Origin: Ruminococcus sp. AF41-9
GTDB taxonomy: Bacteria; Bacillota; Clostridia; Lachnospirales; Lachnospiraceae
NCBI RefSeq assembly: GCF_003477525.1
Contig: NZ_QUDO01000051.1
Location: forward strand, 1-29,960
DNA: 29,960 nt
Direction: 5' to 3'
The position numbers and the translations under genes were made by a program. Below are positions 7,706 through 17,579 of this stretch, piece after piece (the stretch's first letter is position 1; the number at the start of each line of letters is the position of its first letter). The notes beneath the pieces are model-generated. The model saw nothing but the letters and a program-made list of their open reading frames with translations. It searched no databases and had not been told where the DNA came from.

Positions 7706-8533
7706 TTAACCTTTCACCGCTCCCTCAGTTACACCTTTAATAATGTGCTTCTGACAAAGAACATAAAAAATAATTACCGGAATAATTGCCATAACAAGCG
7801 CCGCAGAACCAAGATTCCATTTCTTTGTGTAAGCACCAAAGAACAGATAAGTCCGAAGAGGAAGAGTTTGCGTTCCACTTCGGTTGATTGTCAACGATGG
7901 GAGTAAATAATCATTCCAAAGAGACATAACATTCAAGATTGCAACGGTTACTGCAATTCCCTTAATCAGGGGCAACACAATTGTAAAGAATATTCTTGGC
8001 TGGCTGGCACCATCAATTGACGCAGCCTCTTCTAACTCTACCGGAACATTTTTCATAAATCCATGAAACAAAATGATCGACATAGAAGAACCAAATCCAA
8101 GATTTACAAGCATCAGTCCTGGCATATTAATCATATTTAATTTTCCCATTTCTGCCAGTAATGGAAGCATAACACACTGAAATGGAACAAGCACTGCAAC
8201 AGAAAAAATGGTAAATATCAGTTTGCTTGTTTTTGTCTTATATCGTACCAGTACCCACGCTGCCATAGAACAGCAGATCACGTTTGCAACCGTTACCGTA
8301 CAGGTTATGATCAGGGAATTTTTGATGGCATTCAGGTAATCCAGTTCTTTGAACGCTGAAATATAATTGTCCAAATTCAGTGTCTTAGGAAGCTGGAGAA
8401 CACTAATATAAATTTCTTTTAAAGATTTAAATGAGTTAATAAACAATAATAAAATCGGGAAGATAAAAAATGCTGCCAGTATAATACAACACAAGATAAT
8501 CACTGTTTTAGAGATTATTTTTTTCCTCTGCAT
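7706..8533 (-). CDS. Carbohydrate ABC transporter permease, MalG/UgpE type
   Basis: The 275-residue protein has six predicted membrane helices, starting with VIILCCIILAAFFIFPILLLF. The cytoplasmic EAA loop reads ELEEAASIDGASQPRIFFTI plus VLP, the docking site for the ATPase. Families with this loop form the inner-membrane channel of CUT1 importers for oligosaccharides or glycerol-phosphate compounds. Its start codon overlaps the stop of the partner permease (TAATG at 8533), showing translational coupling. No ATPase gene is present in the operon. Confidence 0.93.
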   Translation of the reverse strand: MQRKKIISKTVIILCCIILAAFFIFPILLLFINSFKSLKEIYISVLQLPKTLNLDNYISAFKELDYLNAIKNSLIITCTVTVANVICCSMAAWVLVRYKTKTSKLIFTIFSVAVLVPFQCVMLPLLAEMGKLNMINMPGLMLVNLGFGSSMSIILFHGFMKNVPVELEEAASIDGASQPRIFFTIVLPLIKGIAVTVAILNVMSLWNDYLLPSLTINRSGTQTLPLRTYLFFGAYTKKWNLGSAALVMAIIPVIIFYVLCQKHIIKGVTEGAVKG

Positions 8534-9396
8534 TACATCTCCACCTCCTTAGATTTGGTAAACATCAGTTGGCTTACTGTAATAAGTGCAACTACAACAA
8601 GGAAGATAATTCCTTTTGCCTGTGCCATTCCATACATGTTTCTTGAAAATGCTGTATTACAAATATCCATAGTAAGCATTTCTGTAGATTTCGCCGGGCC
8701 ACCTCCAGTTAAAGTCAGATTCTGGTCATACAGTTTGAAACAATTTGTAAGAGTAAGGAAAAGTCCAATAGTAAAAGCAGGCATCATCAATGGAAGCTTA
8801 ATTTTCCAGAAACACTGAAAAGAACTTGCACCATCAATTCTCGCAGACTCCAACAGATTTTCCGGAATATTCTGTATCTGTGCAATGTAGATCAGCATCA
8901 TATATCCGCTCATCTGCCATACAACAAGAATAACCAAACCCCAAAAACCTGTAGACTTAGTAGAAAGCCAATCACAAAGCCAGTTAATTCCAAGAAGCTC
9001 TCCAATACTGTCAAATACATCACAAAAAATAAACTGCCATGCAAATCCTACCAGCACACCACCTACCAGATTAGGCATAAAGAAAATACTTCTAAATAGA
9101 TTTTTTCCCTTTATATTCTGAGTTACCAACATAGCAGTTGCAAATGCAACCGCATTTACCGCTATCACTGTTATAATTACAAATTTAAAAGTAAAAACAA
9201 AAGCATTTTGAAAGTAAATATCATGAAATGCACTGATGTAATTGTCCAGAAAAACAAAATCACAATTTGAATGGAGTCCGTCCCAGTCTGTAAAAGAATA
9301 ATAAATACCTGTTATTGTAGGAATTACAACAGCAATACAAAAAGTAATCAAACAGGGAGCAAGAAAAAGCCAGAATATTTTTTTCGATTTACGCAT
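8533..9396 (-). CDS. Carbohydrate ABC transporter permease, MalF/UgpA type
   Basis: The 287-residue protein has an N-terminal helix (FWLFLAPCLITFCIAVVIPT), the FTDWDG loop common in UgpA-like permeases, and an EAA motif LLESARIDGASSFQCFWKIK plus LPL. It pairs with the downstream MalG-type permease. GGAGGAAACGAT precedes ATG 9396. A hairpin lies between it and the binding-protein gene, so permease expression should be lower than that of the binding protein. Confidence 0.93.
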   Translation of the reverse strand: MRKSKKIFWLFLAPCLITFCIAVVIPTITGIYYSFTDWDGLHSNCDFVFLDNYISAFHDIYFQNAFVFTFKFVIITVIAVNAVAFATAMLVTQNIKGKNLFRSIFFMPNLVGGVLVGFAWQFIFCDVFDSIGELLGINWLCDWLSTKSTGFWGLVILVVWQMSGYMMLIYIAQIQNIPENLLESARIDGASSFQCFWKIKLPLMMPAFTIGLFLTLTNCFKLYDQNLTLTGGGPAKSTEMLTMDICNTAFSRNMYGMAQAKGIIFLVVVALITVSQLMFTKSKEVEM

Positions 9397-9407
9397 ATCG
9401 TTTCCTC

Positions 9408-9443
9408 CATAAAAGGACAGCCAGAGTGTTTTCCGGCTGTCCT
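9408..9443 (-). terminator. Intra-operon terminator/attenuator after the binding-protein gene
   Basis: On the minus strand AGGACAGCC (reading 9443-9435) and GGCTGTCCT (9422-9414) form a perfect 9-bp stem with a 12-nt loop, followed by TTTATGG. It lies 12 bp after the binding-protein stop and directly before the permease ribosome site. This is a usual way to keep binding protein in excess. Confidence 0.7.
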
Positions 9444-9454
9444 GAAACTTTTCT

Positions 9455-10786
9455 TTATCTCATTTCTGCCCAGTTTGCTTTTGCTTCTTCAACAACAGCA
9501 TCCCACTCTTTTTCCCCGGCAATATAGCTCTGGATTCCAGCGCCTAATAAATCAGACCAACCATCTGGATAACCACCAAATACTAATGAGAACGTATTTC
9601 CTTCTTTTGCATATGGTTCACATGCAAGACTGATTACGTTTTCAGATGGAAAATCTGCAAAATTATCAAATGGAAGACTGATATTAGAAGTAATTAATGC
9701 TTTTCCTTCATCAGACATAAGCAGCCAATTTACAAAATCTTTTGCAGCAGCTTTTTTTGCATCATCTGAATTCTTGTTGACAACAAAATAGGAAGCAATA
9801 CCATAACAGATATTATCTTCGTCCACTCCCTTTAAAGGCATTGGAAGAACGCCAATGTTCTCACGAAGTTCCGGAGCAATTTCATCAATTACAGGAGCAA
9901 CCCACTGTCCCATCTGAATAACAGCTGTTTTTCCAATACAGAAGGAACCGCCCATTGCACTATCATAATCAACTCCAACCAATGCTTCTGGTTTGTCTGC
10001 ATCAGGAGAATATTTTACCATCAGATCAATGTAGTCCTTTAATGCATCTGCATATTTAAAATCAAGAGACTTCGCTTCATAAGTTTCAAATGCAGTTCCA
10101 AACTCTGCCTGAATTGCCGGATTTGCACCATGATTTGTAAGTACCCATGATTCTGCCGCCGGAAGTGAAACAACCGCTTCAAGATCTGGGAACTGATCTG
10201 CAAGTTCTCCTGCATCAATAGCATCCTGAACTTTGCCAAAAGCTGTATCAATATCATCGTAACTCTTTAATGTAGAACCATCAATTCCACAGGCCTCAAA
10301 AACAGCTTTGTTATACAGCAGACCATAGCACACTACACCTGATGGTGCACCAACTATTGCATCCCCAACTTTACAGTCACTGACATTGTTTTCATATATA
10401 TGCTCCACCCATGGCTGGTCACTAAGATCTTCAATCATATCGCCAAATGTATCAAAATCTGATGCACCTTCCATAACCACAAGATCCGGTGCCTGACCAC
10501 TTGAAATTTCAGCCTTTAATGTAGAACGCCAGTCTGTACCGCCGCCAACAAGTTCAAGATTAATTTTCACGTTCGGATGAACTTCATTGTAAGCAGCGAT
10601 TTCCTTCTCATACAGTTCTTTTCCTTCTACAGAATAATTATAATATGTAATCTCGGCATCCTCAAGCTCTTGATATTCATAATCTCCGGATGACTTTCCT
10701 TCTGCGTACACTGCAGATACATTTCCGGCAAATAAACCTGCTGTTGTTGCCATTGCCAACAAGGTACTGATTACTCTCTTTCTCAT
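9455..10786 (-). CDS. Extracellular sugar-binding protein of an ABC importer (SBP family 1)
   Basis: The 443-residue protein has a signal peptide (MRKRVISTLLAMATTAGLFAG, cleavage likely after VYA), then the two-lobe binding fold: AEITYYNYSVEGKELYEKEI, SGQAPDLVVMEG, VGAPSGVVCYGLLYNKAVFE, GKTAVIQMGQW, and MSDEGKALIT. Family 1 binding proteins capture oligosaccharides or related compounds outside the membrane. The signal peptide has no lipobox cysteine, which is odd for a Gram-positive binding protein, since these are normally lipid-anchored. AGGAGG lies about 9 nt before ATG 10786. It is the first gene of the operon and is transcribed away from the two-component system at 10961, which probably controls it. 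Confidence 0.93.
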   Translation of the reverse strand: MRKRVISTLLAMATTAGLFAGNVSAVYAEGKSSGDYEYQELEDAEITYYNYSVEGKELYEKEIAAYNEVHPNVKINLELVGGGTDWRSTLKAEISSGQAPDLVVMEGASDFDTFGDMIEDLSDQPWVEHIYENNVSDCKVGDAIVGAPSGVVCYGLLYNKAVFEACGIDGSTLKSYDDIDTAFGKVQDAIDAGELADQFPDLEAVVSLPAAESWVLTNHGANPAIQAEFGTAFETYEAKSLDFKYADALKDYIDLMVKYSPDADKPEALVGVDYDSAMGGSFCIGKTAVIQMGQWVAPVIDEIAPELRENIGVLPMPLKGVDEDNICYGIASYFVVNKNSDDAKKAAAKDFVNWLLMSDEGKALITSNISLPFDNFADFPSENVISLACEPYAKEGNTFSLVFGGYPDGWSDLLGAGIQSYIAGEKEWDAVVEEAKANWAEMR

Positions 10787-10817
10787 AAATAAAAACCTCC
10801 TGTTCTTTGATGTCTTT

Positions 10818-10823
10818 ATTATA
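10818..10823 (-). promoter_or_regulatory. Candidate -10 of the ABC operon
   Basis: On the minus strand TATAAT lies 31 bp before ATG 10786, with only a weak -35 (TCGAAA, 17 bp upstream), as expected for an activator-dependent promoter. Two TGGTA half-sites upstream (near 10865-10885, 12 bp apart) may be response-regulator sites; this is weak. Confidence 0.5.
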
Positions 10824-10907
10824 TTCTCATTTATAGTGTTTTTCGATTCCAGAATAATGACATCCTATACCAAATTTTTTACCACCTCTTTTTTTCCGAA
10901 TCTCATA

Positions 10908-10916
10908 TGTTATAAT
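10908..10916 (+). promoter_or_regulatory. Extended -10 promoter of the two-component operon
   Basis: TGTTATAAT gives an extended -10 with a perfect TATAAT at 10911-10916 and no clear -35. The predicted start near 10923 leaves a leader of about 38 nt with AAAGAGG before ATG 10961. Confidence 0.6.
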
Positions 10917-10960
10917 AAAAAAGCAGAATAATTTGATACATTTATAAGAAAGAGGTTTGT

Positions 10961-12718
10961 ATGAAACAAAAAATAACTCGCCCCATCAGTATTCGAATCA
11001 AATACACACGTTATGTGATTCCTATCTTACTAATCACATTTCTTTCCATCGGAGCAATTGATACCATATTTTATTTTCATTCTGTGAAGGAATCCTCCGA
11101 ACATGAACAAACAGCCTACTCTAATACGGCGCTCACATCACTGGAATCCTATTTTTCTCAGTTTACCTCCGATTCCAGTATCTTTTTCTATAAAAATGCA
11201 ACACAGAACAATCTTATAAATATAACACAGGATGATGGGCTGGAATTCCAACAGCTTTTATTAAACGATGCTCCCTATTATCCTTCTTTAAGCATGAACT
11301 ATTCAGATAATGTATTTTTTATCACTAACAACGGAAAGCTGATTTCAACAACCAACTACTCATCACAGTTGGTATCCGATCTTTCTCCCTCTTACATTAC
11401 AGAGATTCTGAAAAAAGGTGATGATTTTCACGGATTACCTTTTCTCTTTGGGAGTACTGATGATTCAGATAAATTGTACATATGTAGAAATATTTATCAA
11501 TGGACTGGAAAAACTGAAACTACAGGAAAGAATCGTCTTGGTACACTAATCGTAGAACCCAAGGCTACTGTTTTTGACAAAATCTTTTCCCTTAATAGTA
11601 ACGTGTACCAATTTGTTTTAATTGATAATAATCATCATATTTTTAGAAATACTACTGAACTTTCAGAACAGAACATTTTTGAGCTCGTAGAAAATAAACG
11701 TCTGAATACACAGACGTATAAATATACAGCATCTTCTTTTTCCACCAGCATAAATAATCTGCAATTATTGCTAATAACTAATCAGTCATTAGTTTATAAA
11801 AATGCCCGGATGTTTGTAATCCTGTTGCTTTTCCCCTCTATTCTTGCTCTGATTGCAATCATCGGAGCAACACGCTTTATCTCCCGGAGCATAGCAGATG
11901 AATTTGACTATTTTATGGAAAAACTGAATAAAACAAAAGCGATCAATAATGATGCATTTATCCATATGGAGAGTTCCATTGAATTTTCCCAGTTATCCAA
12001 TGTATACAATCAGACTCTTTCACGTATCCATGCATTATCTGAAAAGATCCATGAACAGGAAATTCTTACAAAAAACATTGAAATTGAGAGCCTCCAGGCA
12101 CAGATCAATCCTCACTTTCTTTACAATACTTTAAATTGTATTTCCGGCCTGGTAGATATGGATAGAAAAGAAGAATGTCATCATGCTCTGACTGCACTTG
12201 CAGATATTGAACGCATGTCCCTGAAAGGCAAGCCATTCAGCACCATAGAAGAGGCTTTGTATTATGTAAAAGAATATACCTATATACAGAAGCTCCGTTT
12301 CGGAGATAATCTGTCCATTTTAATTGATATTCCCAAATCACTATACCATTACTATATTCCCAAACTGATCATCCAGCCTCTAATCGAAAATGCAGTGATC
12401 CACGGAACATCAAAAATCTCTGACAAAGGTATCATTGCCATTCTTGGAAGTACCGATGGTACCAACCTTCAGATTTGTGTAAAAGATAATGGTCCAGGTT
12501 TTTCCCGGGAATTTCTTGAAGATTTTTCCAAAAGTTTTCAGCAAAAGCCAGCCACCTCTTATGGCATTTACAATATTGATAAACGACTAAAGCTCTATTA
12601 CGGCGAAGATCATGGACTGATCCTACAGAATAATGAAAACAGCGGAGCATGTATCATAGTCCGCCTTCCTTTGAAACTAGTAGAAAAACCAATTGAGAAA
12701 GCAGGAAATTTGAAATGA
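10961..12718 (+). CDS. YesM-type sensor histidine kinase
   Basis: The 585-residue protein has a first membrane helix (VIPILLITFLSIGAIDTIFY, about 19-38), an extracytoplasmic sensor of about 240 residues, a second helix (FVILLLFPSILALIAIIGA, about 285-303), a HAMP-like linker, and a cytoplasmic kinase. The His_kinase box INPHFLYNTLN carries the phospho-acceptor His (about 385). An ATP-binding domain follows with IIQPLIENAVIHG, VKDNGPGF and SYGIYNIDKRL. LytS/YesM-family kinases act with AraC-type response regulators to control carbohydrate genes. It overlaps the regulator gene by 4 bp (ATGA at 12715) and is divergent from the ABC operon, so it likely senses that operon's substrate or loaded binding protein. 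Confidence 0.95.
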   Translation: MKQKITRPISIRIKYTRYVIPILLITFLSIGAIDTIFYFHSVKESSEHEQTAYSNTALTSLESYFSQFTSDSSIFFYKNATQNNLINITQDDGLEFQQLLLNDAPYYPSLSMNYSDNVFFITNNGKLISTTNYSSQLVSDLSPSYITEILKKGDDFHGLPFLFGSTDDSDKLYICRNIYQWTGKTETTGKNRLGTLIVEPKATVFDKIFSLNSNVYQFVLIDNNHHIFRNTTELSEQNIFELVENKRLNTQTYKYTASSFSTSINNLQLLLITNQSLVYKNARMFVILLLFPSILALIAIIGATRFISRSIADEFDYFMEKLNKTKAINNDAFIHMESSIEFSQLSNVYNQTLSRIHALSEKIHEQEILTKNIEIESLQAQINPHFLYNTLNCISGLVDMDRKEECHHALTALADIERMSLKGKPFSTIEEALYYVKEYTYIQKLRFGDNLSILIDIPKSLYHYYIPKLIIQPLIENAVIHGTSKISDKGIIAILGSTDGTNLQICVKDNGPGFSREFLEDFSKSFQQKPATSYGIYNIDKRLKLYYGEDHGLILQNNENSGACIIVRLPLKLVEKPIEKAGNLK

Positions 12719-14304
12719 AAATATTACTTGTTGACGATGAATCAATTGCACTTCAGACCATGGAAAATATAATCCGGCAGTCTGACTTTAAATCCCATAC
12801 CATCCTGACAGCTTCTAATGCAGCAGATGCCTGGACCATCATTCAGACAGAGAATCCAGATATTCTGTTTTCGGACATTCAAATGTCCTGTGAAAACGGA
12901 ATTAGTCTTCTTCAGAAAATATCCGAATCACAGCTAAAACTGCTGGTCATCTTTGTCTCCGGATACTCTGAATTTTCTTATGCACAGGCAGCTTTGAAAT
13001 ATGATGCTTTTGATTACCTTCTCAAGCCACTGAACAGTGAGGTATTTCTTTCCTGTCTAAAGAAAGCCATAAATGCAATTCAGGAACAGGAAAATATGGA
13101 AAAGCAGAAAAAAATGCTTTCCAAATTTTTTAAGGAAAATCAAAGTCTTTTGAAAAAACAGTTTATAGAAACTTTGCTGATTAATCCTGTTACCAGTTTT
13201 TCACCAGAACAGCTCCGACAATGTCTCTCACTTGGTCTAAACCCGGATCTATTTTATTTAATTGGGGTTAAGTGTAACACTACGAACAGGATGAACATCC
13301 TCCAGAATCAGGAATACTATATTTCTTATTCTCTGTCTAAGAAGATCAATAAAGATTATGACGGCATTGCATCCTGTTATATTGGAAACATTGTATATAT
13401 TCTCATGCCTGTTACATCTGCTGATCCTATTGCTGAAGCCAAAAGTCTGGCCCATTCACTTGTCTGCTATACCAGGGAAAAACTTTTTTCTTCTATCACA
13501 ATCGGAATCAGTGAACTTGGCAATTCTATTCAACAGTTTCCAAAGCTCAATAAACAGATACAGTATTGCTTTTCCTATAAAGCTTCCGATATTGTTTCAC
13601 TAGAAGACAACATTTTATTTTTTGCAGAAATAAATGATTACAATTCCAGTATTATTGAGATTAACGAGATCATTTCCAATCTGATCAATGCCATTCAGAC
13701 ACGTAATCTTTGTGATGCGCTGGAAATCGGAGATGCTTTTTTTTCACTGATACAGAATGAAAATCTGCTCAATCAGCAGGATGCTATCAAACTAGTAGAA
13801 TTAAACCTCCATATCCAGCTTAAAAATTTCCTGGATGACTCTAAAGATAGTAATTACCTTACTATTCCGATCACACGCTATTGTATGGAACAACCTTGCA
13901 GCGAACACAGCAGAACTGTTTTTTCCAACTGTATTAAAAACATCATCCAGGAGCTGTCCAGTGTCACCACACGAAACACAGGGATAATCGTCAATGCTGT
14001 TATAGAATACATACATAAAAACTACGAAAAACAAATTGGATTAAATGATGCCGCAGAATTTATAAACCGTAATAGCTCCTATATTTCCCGATTACTCAAG
14101 AAAGAACTTTCCATGGGCTTTTCACAACTTCTCACAGAACGCCGAATGGAAGCCGCTAAGGATCTTCTTGCCCATACTACCATGAAAGTATCTGATATTT
14201 CAGAAAAAGTAGGCTATACTTCTACCAAGTATTTTAACCAGGTTTTTTATGCTAATTTCCAGATGACGCCTACAGATTATCGTTTTATCATGAAACAGTT
14301 GTAA
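12715..14304 (+). CDS. YesN-type response regulator with AraC DNA-binding domain
   Basis: The 529-residue protein has an N-terminal receiver domain (LLVDDES, phospho-acceptor Asp 54 in LFSDIQM, FVSGYSEF, and Lys in YLLKPL). A long middle region (about 125-420, not recognised beyond the usual YesN linker) follows. The C-terminal AraC double helix-turn-helix spans about 430-529 (IGLNDAAEFINRNSSYISRL and VSDISEKVGYTSTKYFNQVF). Phosphorylation by the upstream kinase should drive binding at direct repeats near the ABC promoter. The order kinase-regulator and the divergent ABC operon are typical of such carbohydrate systems. A strong terminator follows. Confidence 0.95.
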   Translation: MKILLVDDESIALQTMENIIRQSDFKSHTILTASNAADAWTIIQTENPDILFSDIQMSCENGISLLQKISESQLKLLVIFVSGYSEFSYAQAALKYDAFDYLLKPLNSEVFLSCLKKAINAIQEQENMEKQKKMLSKFFKENQSLLKKQFIETLLINPVTSFSPEQLRQCLSLGLNPDLFYLIGVKCNTTNRMNILQNQEYYISYSLSKKINKDYDGIASCYIGNIVYILMPVTSADPIAEAKSLAHSLVCYTREKLFSSITIGISELGNSIQQFPKLNKQIQYCFSYKASDIVSLEDNILFFAEINDYNSSIIEINEIISNLINAIQTRNLCDALEIGDAFFSLIQNENLLNQQDAIKLVELNLHIQLKNFLDDSKDSNYLTIPITRYCMEQPCSEHSRTVFSNCIKNIIQELSSVTTRNTGIIVNAVIEYIHKNYEKQIGLNDAAEFINRNSSYISRLLKKELSMGFSQLLTERRMEAAKDLLAHTTMKVSDISEKVGYTSTKYFNQVFYANFQMTPTDYRFIMKQL

Positions 14305-14359
14305 CATTCTTTCAAAGACCGCCCACCAGAAATATATCCTAAGAGACTGTCTGACAAAC

Positions 14360-14412
14360 AAAAGGTGCTGACCTGGTTCTGATTCCTACTGTTCCCCAGG
14401 CAGCACCTTTTA
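14360..14412. terminator. Bidirectional terminator between convergent genes
   Basis: AAAAGGTGCTG pairs with CAGCACCTTTT (11 bp), and inside it CCTGG pairs with CCAGG. The flanking A and T tracts suit both the regulator gene (+) and the hybrid kinase gene (-). Confidence 0.85.
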
Positions 14413-14433
14413 AAATGTTTAATGTTAATGCTT

Positions 14434-17400
14434 TTACTTTCCACAGCACTCCACAATGGTTTTCTCCACATCTTCTATCTGGAAGGGTTTTGCCAGATGT
14501 GCAGTCATGCCGGCTGCGAGACATCTTTTTGCATCTTCCTCAAATGCATTTGCAGTCATTGCAATGATCGGAATTATTTTTGCATCCGCCCTGTCCATAG
14601 CACGTATGGCTTTTGTTGCTGCAATACCATCCATAACAGGCATCATAACATCCATCAATATGGCATCAAAGGTTCCCGGAGGATTACTTTCGAAGTGCTC
14701 CACTGCCTGTCTGCCATTTTTTACAACTGTAACCTTCGCACCGTCATCTGTCAGCAGCATTTCTACGATTTCTGCATTAAGCTCATTATCCTCGGCTGCC
14801 AGCAGATGCAATCCACGAATATCATATTTCTCTGCAAGTTCCTCATCCTTTTTCTGTTCCTGGGAAATTTCAAAGGGAATGGTAATGACAAACACAGAGC
14901 CAATGCCCACCTGACTTGTCACTTCAATACTTCCATTCATCTGCTCAATCAATCCCCTGGCGATCGCCATTCCCAGACCGGTTCCCTGATAAACACTCCG
15001 GGCATCTGTTTTTTCCTGTGAAAACGGATCAAAAATATGGCTCAGGAACTCCGGACTCATCCCTATACCTGTATCAGAAATCGTCCATCTGTATGTACAG
15101 ATTCCATCATGTACATCTGCTGCCTCCATTACCGTAGTAATCTTTCCTCCCGGTCGGTTATACTTAATACAGTTTCCATAGATATTCAGAAAAATCTGAC
15201 GAAGATGCAGTGAGCTTCCATAGACATAAGGATAAGGAATATCCTCCTTATTTTTCTCATAAATCCACTGAATATCCTCATCTGCTGCCCTGTGAGTGAT
15301 AATGCTCTCAATCTCATAGACCAGATCTTTGAGACAGATATATTCATGAGTCAGGACAATATGACCTTCCTCTATTTTGCTCATCTGCAGAACATCATTG
15401 ATAAGGGAGAGCAGGTAATCCGCTGCTATCTTCATCTTTTTATGATTTTCCTGTATCAGTGCTTTATCCTCAAAATGAGTCTCATCAATCTTTAACAGAC
15501 CAATAATACCATTCAGAGGTGTCCTGATATCATGCTCATACGGCTGAGGAAATTCGTTTTCGCCCTGCTCTCGGCACGCATCTCATTGAATGCAGCCTGA
15601 AGGCGCGCCTGTTCCTGCTCATCCCGTTCATGTCTCTGTGTGGTATCCTGCAACAGAATGATCGCATAGATCATAGGGACCTCAGCAAGAATTTCTGTAT
15701 CAAACACCACCATTCTGGTCATAAGAACTGTTTTCTGTACCCAGCGGATACTTCCATCATCTTCGCGGGCACAATACTCCACAGACATATTTGTTTCTCC
15801 GTTCTCAAACCTCTTACGAAGCTTTTCACAATTATCTGTCATGCAGTAACCGGCAATTGTTTCCTGGGTGATTTTTTTCTCATATTCCCAACAGTAATCC
15901 TGATAAGAACATGGAAGCGGGTAGTCCATAAAAAGTTCCCGGCTCTTCTGTTCTTTTCCATTCAGTACGATTCTTCTTTCCAAAACATCCTTTGTCAGAT
16001 TTACTGTATAAATCACATCTGACAATTCCAGAAGCGCATCCACATAGCTGTCATTTTCCAGGATTGACTGTTTCAGTTGTTCATAATAGAGCTGCAGCTG
16101 CTCTTTTGCACCTGTCTGACCTTCAGAAGTCTTTCGGATGGTTTCAAATGCCAGGAGAAAATGATGCAGCTTTTTATCCTCATCCCAGTCCACCGGAATC
16201 AGTGTCAAGCGGTTATATGCCCCCTGTTTTCCGGTATTATACTCATATTCCAGCACATCTTCCTTCGTATGTATTTTCTTTTGAAGCTCCAAAATCTCCA
16301 GCCCTTCACGGATATCTGCCTGACAGGACTTTTCAATCTGTTCCTCTATGATCTGTTCCACAGCACCGGAATATGCACCATCAGAAGCCAGGAAAAAATT
16401 CTCGCTGGAACGAATCGCCCGATAGGTATCCATCCTGGCATCACAGTACAGACAGTCTGAGAAATTACTGCCGTGCTGATTAAGCAGCTTTAACAGCTGA
16501 TATCCCTGATGCTTTTCTGCCGCGGCCTCTTCCCTTTTTACATGATTCTTATTGATATACATGTTTTTGTCTGCGCAATTAAACAGCTCTCTCATTGTAC
16601 TTCCGGGAAAATCGCCGGCCAGTACGAATCCCACCGCATAGCTTAAAGGAGTATCCGGATACACTCTGGATTCCTCTGTCATATCCCTGCGCACCTTTTC
16701 AAGACACTGTGTCATCTGTTCTCTGTCCAGTCCGTGGGTAACTGCAAGAAATTCATCTCCACCTGCTCTTCCCACAAACTGCTCAGCCGGCATGGAATCC
16801 CGCAGGCAGATAGCAAATCTACGGATATAGGCATCACCGGCTTCATGTCCTCTGCTGTCATTAATACGCCGGAGATTATTAAGATCAAAACTGCAGACAC
16901 CGATATCTGCATCCGGTTCTTCCTCATTCAGCAATTCTTCACATTTATTTTTGTTCGGAAGTCCTGTCGCATCATCCAGATATACTTTTCGCTGCAGTAA
17001 ACGGTTCATTGCAGCATATTGTATTGCTTTGATAAATTCATATCCGATCAGCAACACCAGCACAACAATATCTGCTGTGATATATTTTTCAAGCAATGAT
17101 AAGGATGTGGCTTTTTTCTGTGAATATTTTTCGGCCAGACCTGTTGCTTCATCACAGATCACAAAAAACTCTTCACTTTCCGGAATAATATCTGTGTTCT
17201 TGGCCCCTTTGAACCTCACAAGATGAATTTTCTTATATAGGTCAGAGAATTTATCATCCAGTTCCTGCATTTTATTCTGAAAATCAACATCATCGAGACG
17301 CACAAGATTTAATTCATCATTTCCATTTCGCAAACCATCAATAAAAGATCCTATCTCATGGATCATCTCATTTTCCTGCTGCATAGAAAGTTCCAGTTTT

Positions 17401-17579
17401 ATGAGTCTCTGTGTCTCTCCCCTGACTAAACCGGTATAATTTACAATACGGGCCGTTCCCTGAATATCTGAGACAATTCCCATCATTATGATAATAAGAA
17501 TAGCCAGAATAACTGCCAGAACGCCAATACTGACCTGAATAATACTGGATTTCTTTTTCTTATTCTTTACTTCGGACAT
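14434..17579 (-). pseudogene. GGDEF / histidine kinase / receiver hybrid signalling protein, frameshifted at the H-box
   Basis: ATG 17579 is chosen because AAGGGGGAGGG precedes it; a longer frame to 17753 lies inside the PAP2 gene. Order of parts: helix (about 15-36), extracytoplasmic segment with helical character, second helix (about 160-180), a GGDEF domain with intact RAGGDEF (about 268-274), a PAS-like region, coiled coil (RHERDEQEQARLQAAFNEMR), HisKA, HATPase (DTGIGMS, GTGLGMAIARGL) and a C-terminal receiver with LMDVMMP. The first frame reads FLSRMS then MISGHL and stops at 15513. Insertion of one C between 15534 and 15533 restores FLSRMSHDIRTPLNGIIGLL and an open frame to 14434, giving about 1048 residues. 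The lost base is in the codon of the catalytic histidine. The protein would join diguanylate cyclase and phosphorelay activity. Without correction, a membrane GGDEF protein (15513-17579) and a C-terminal kinase/receiver fragment (14434-15435) remain. Confidence 0.85.
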
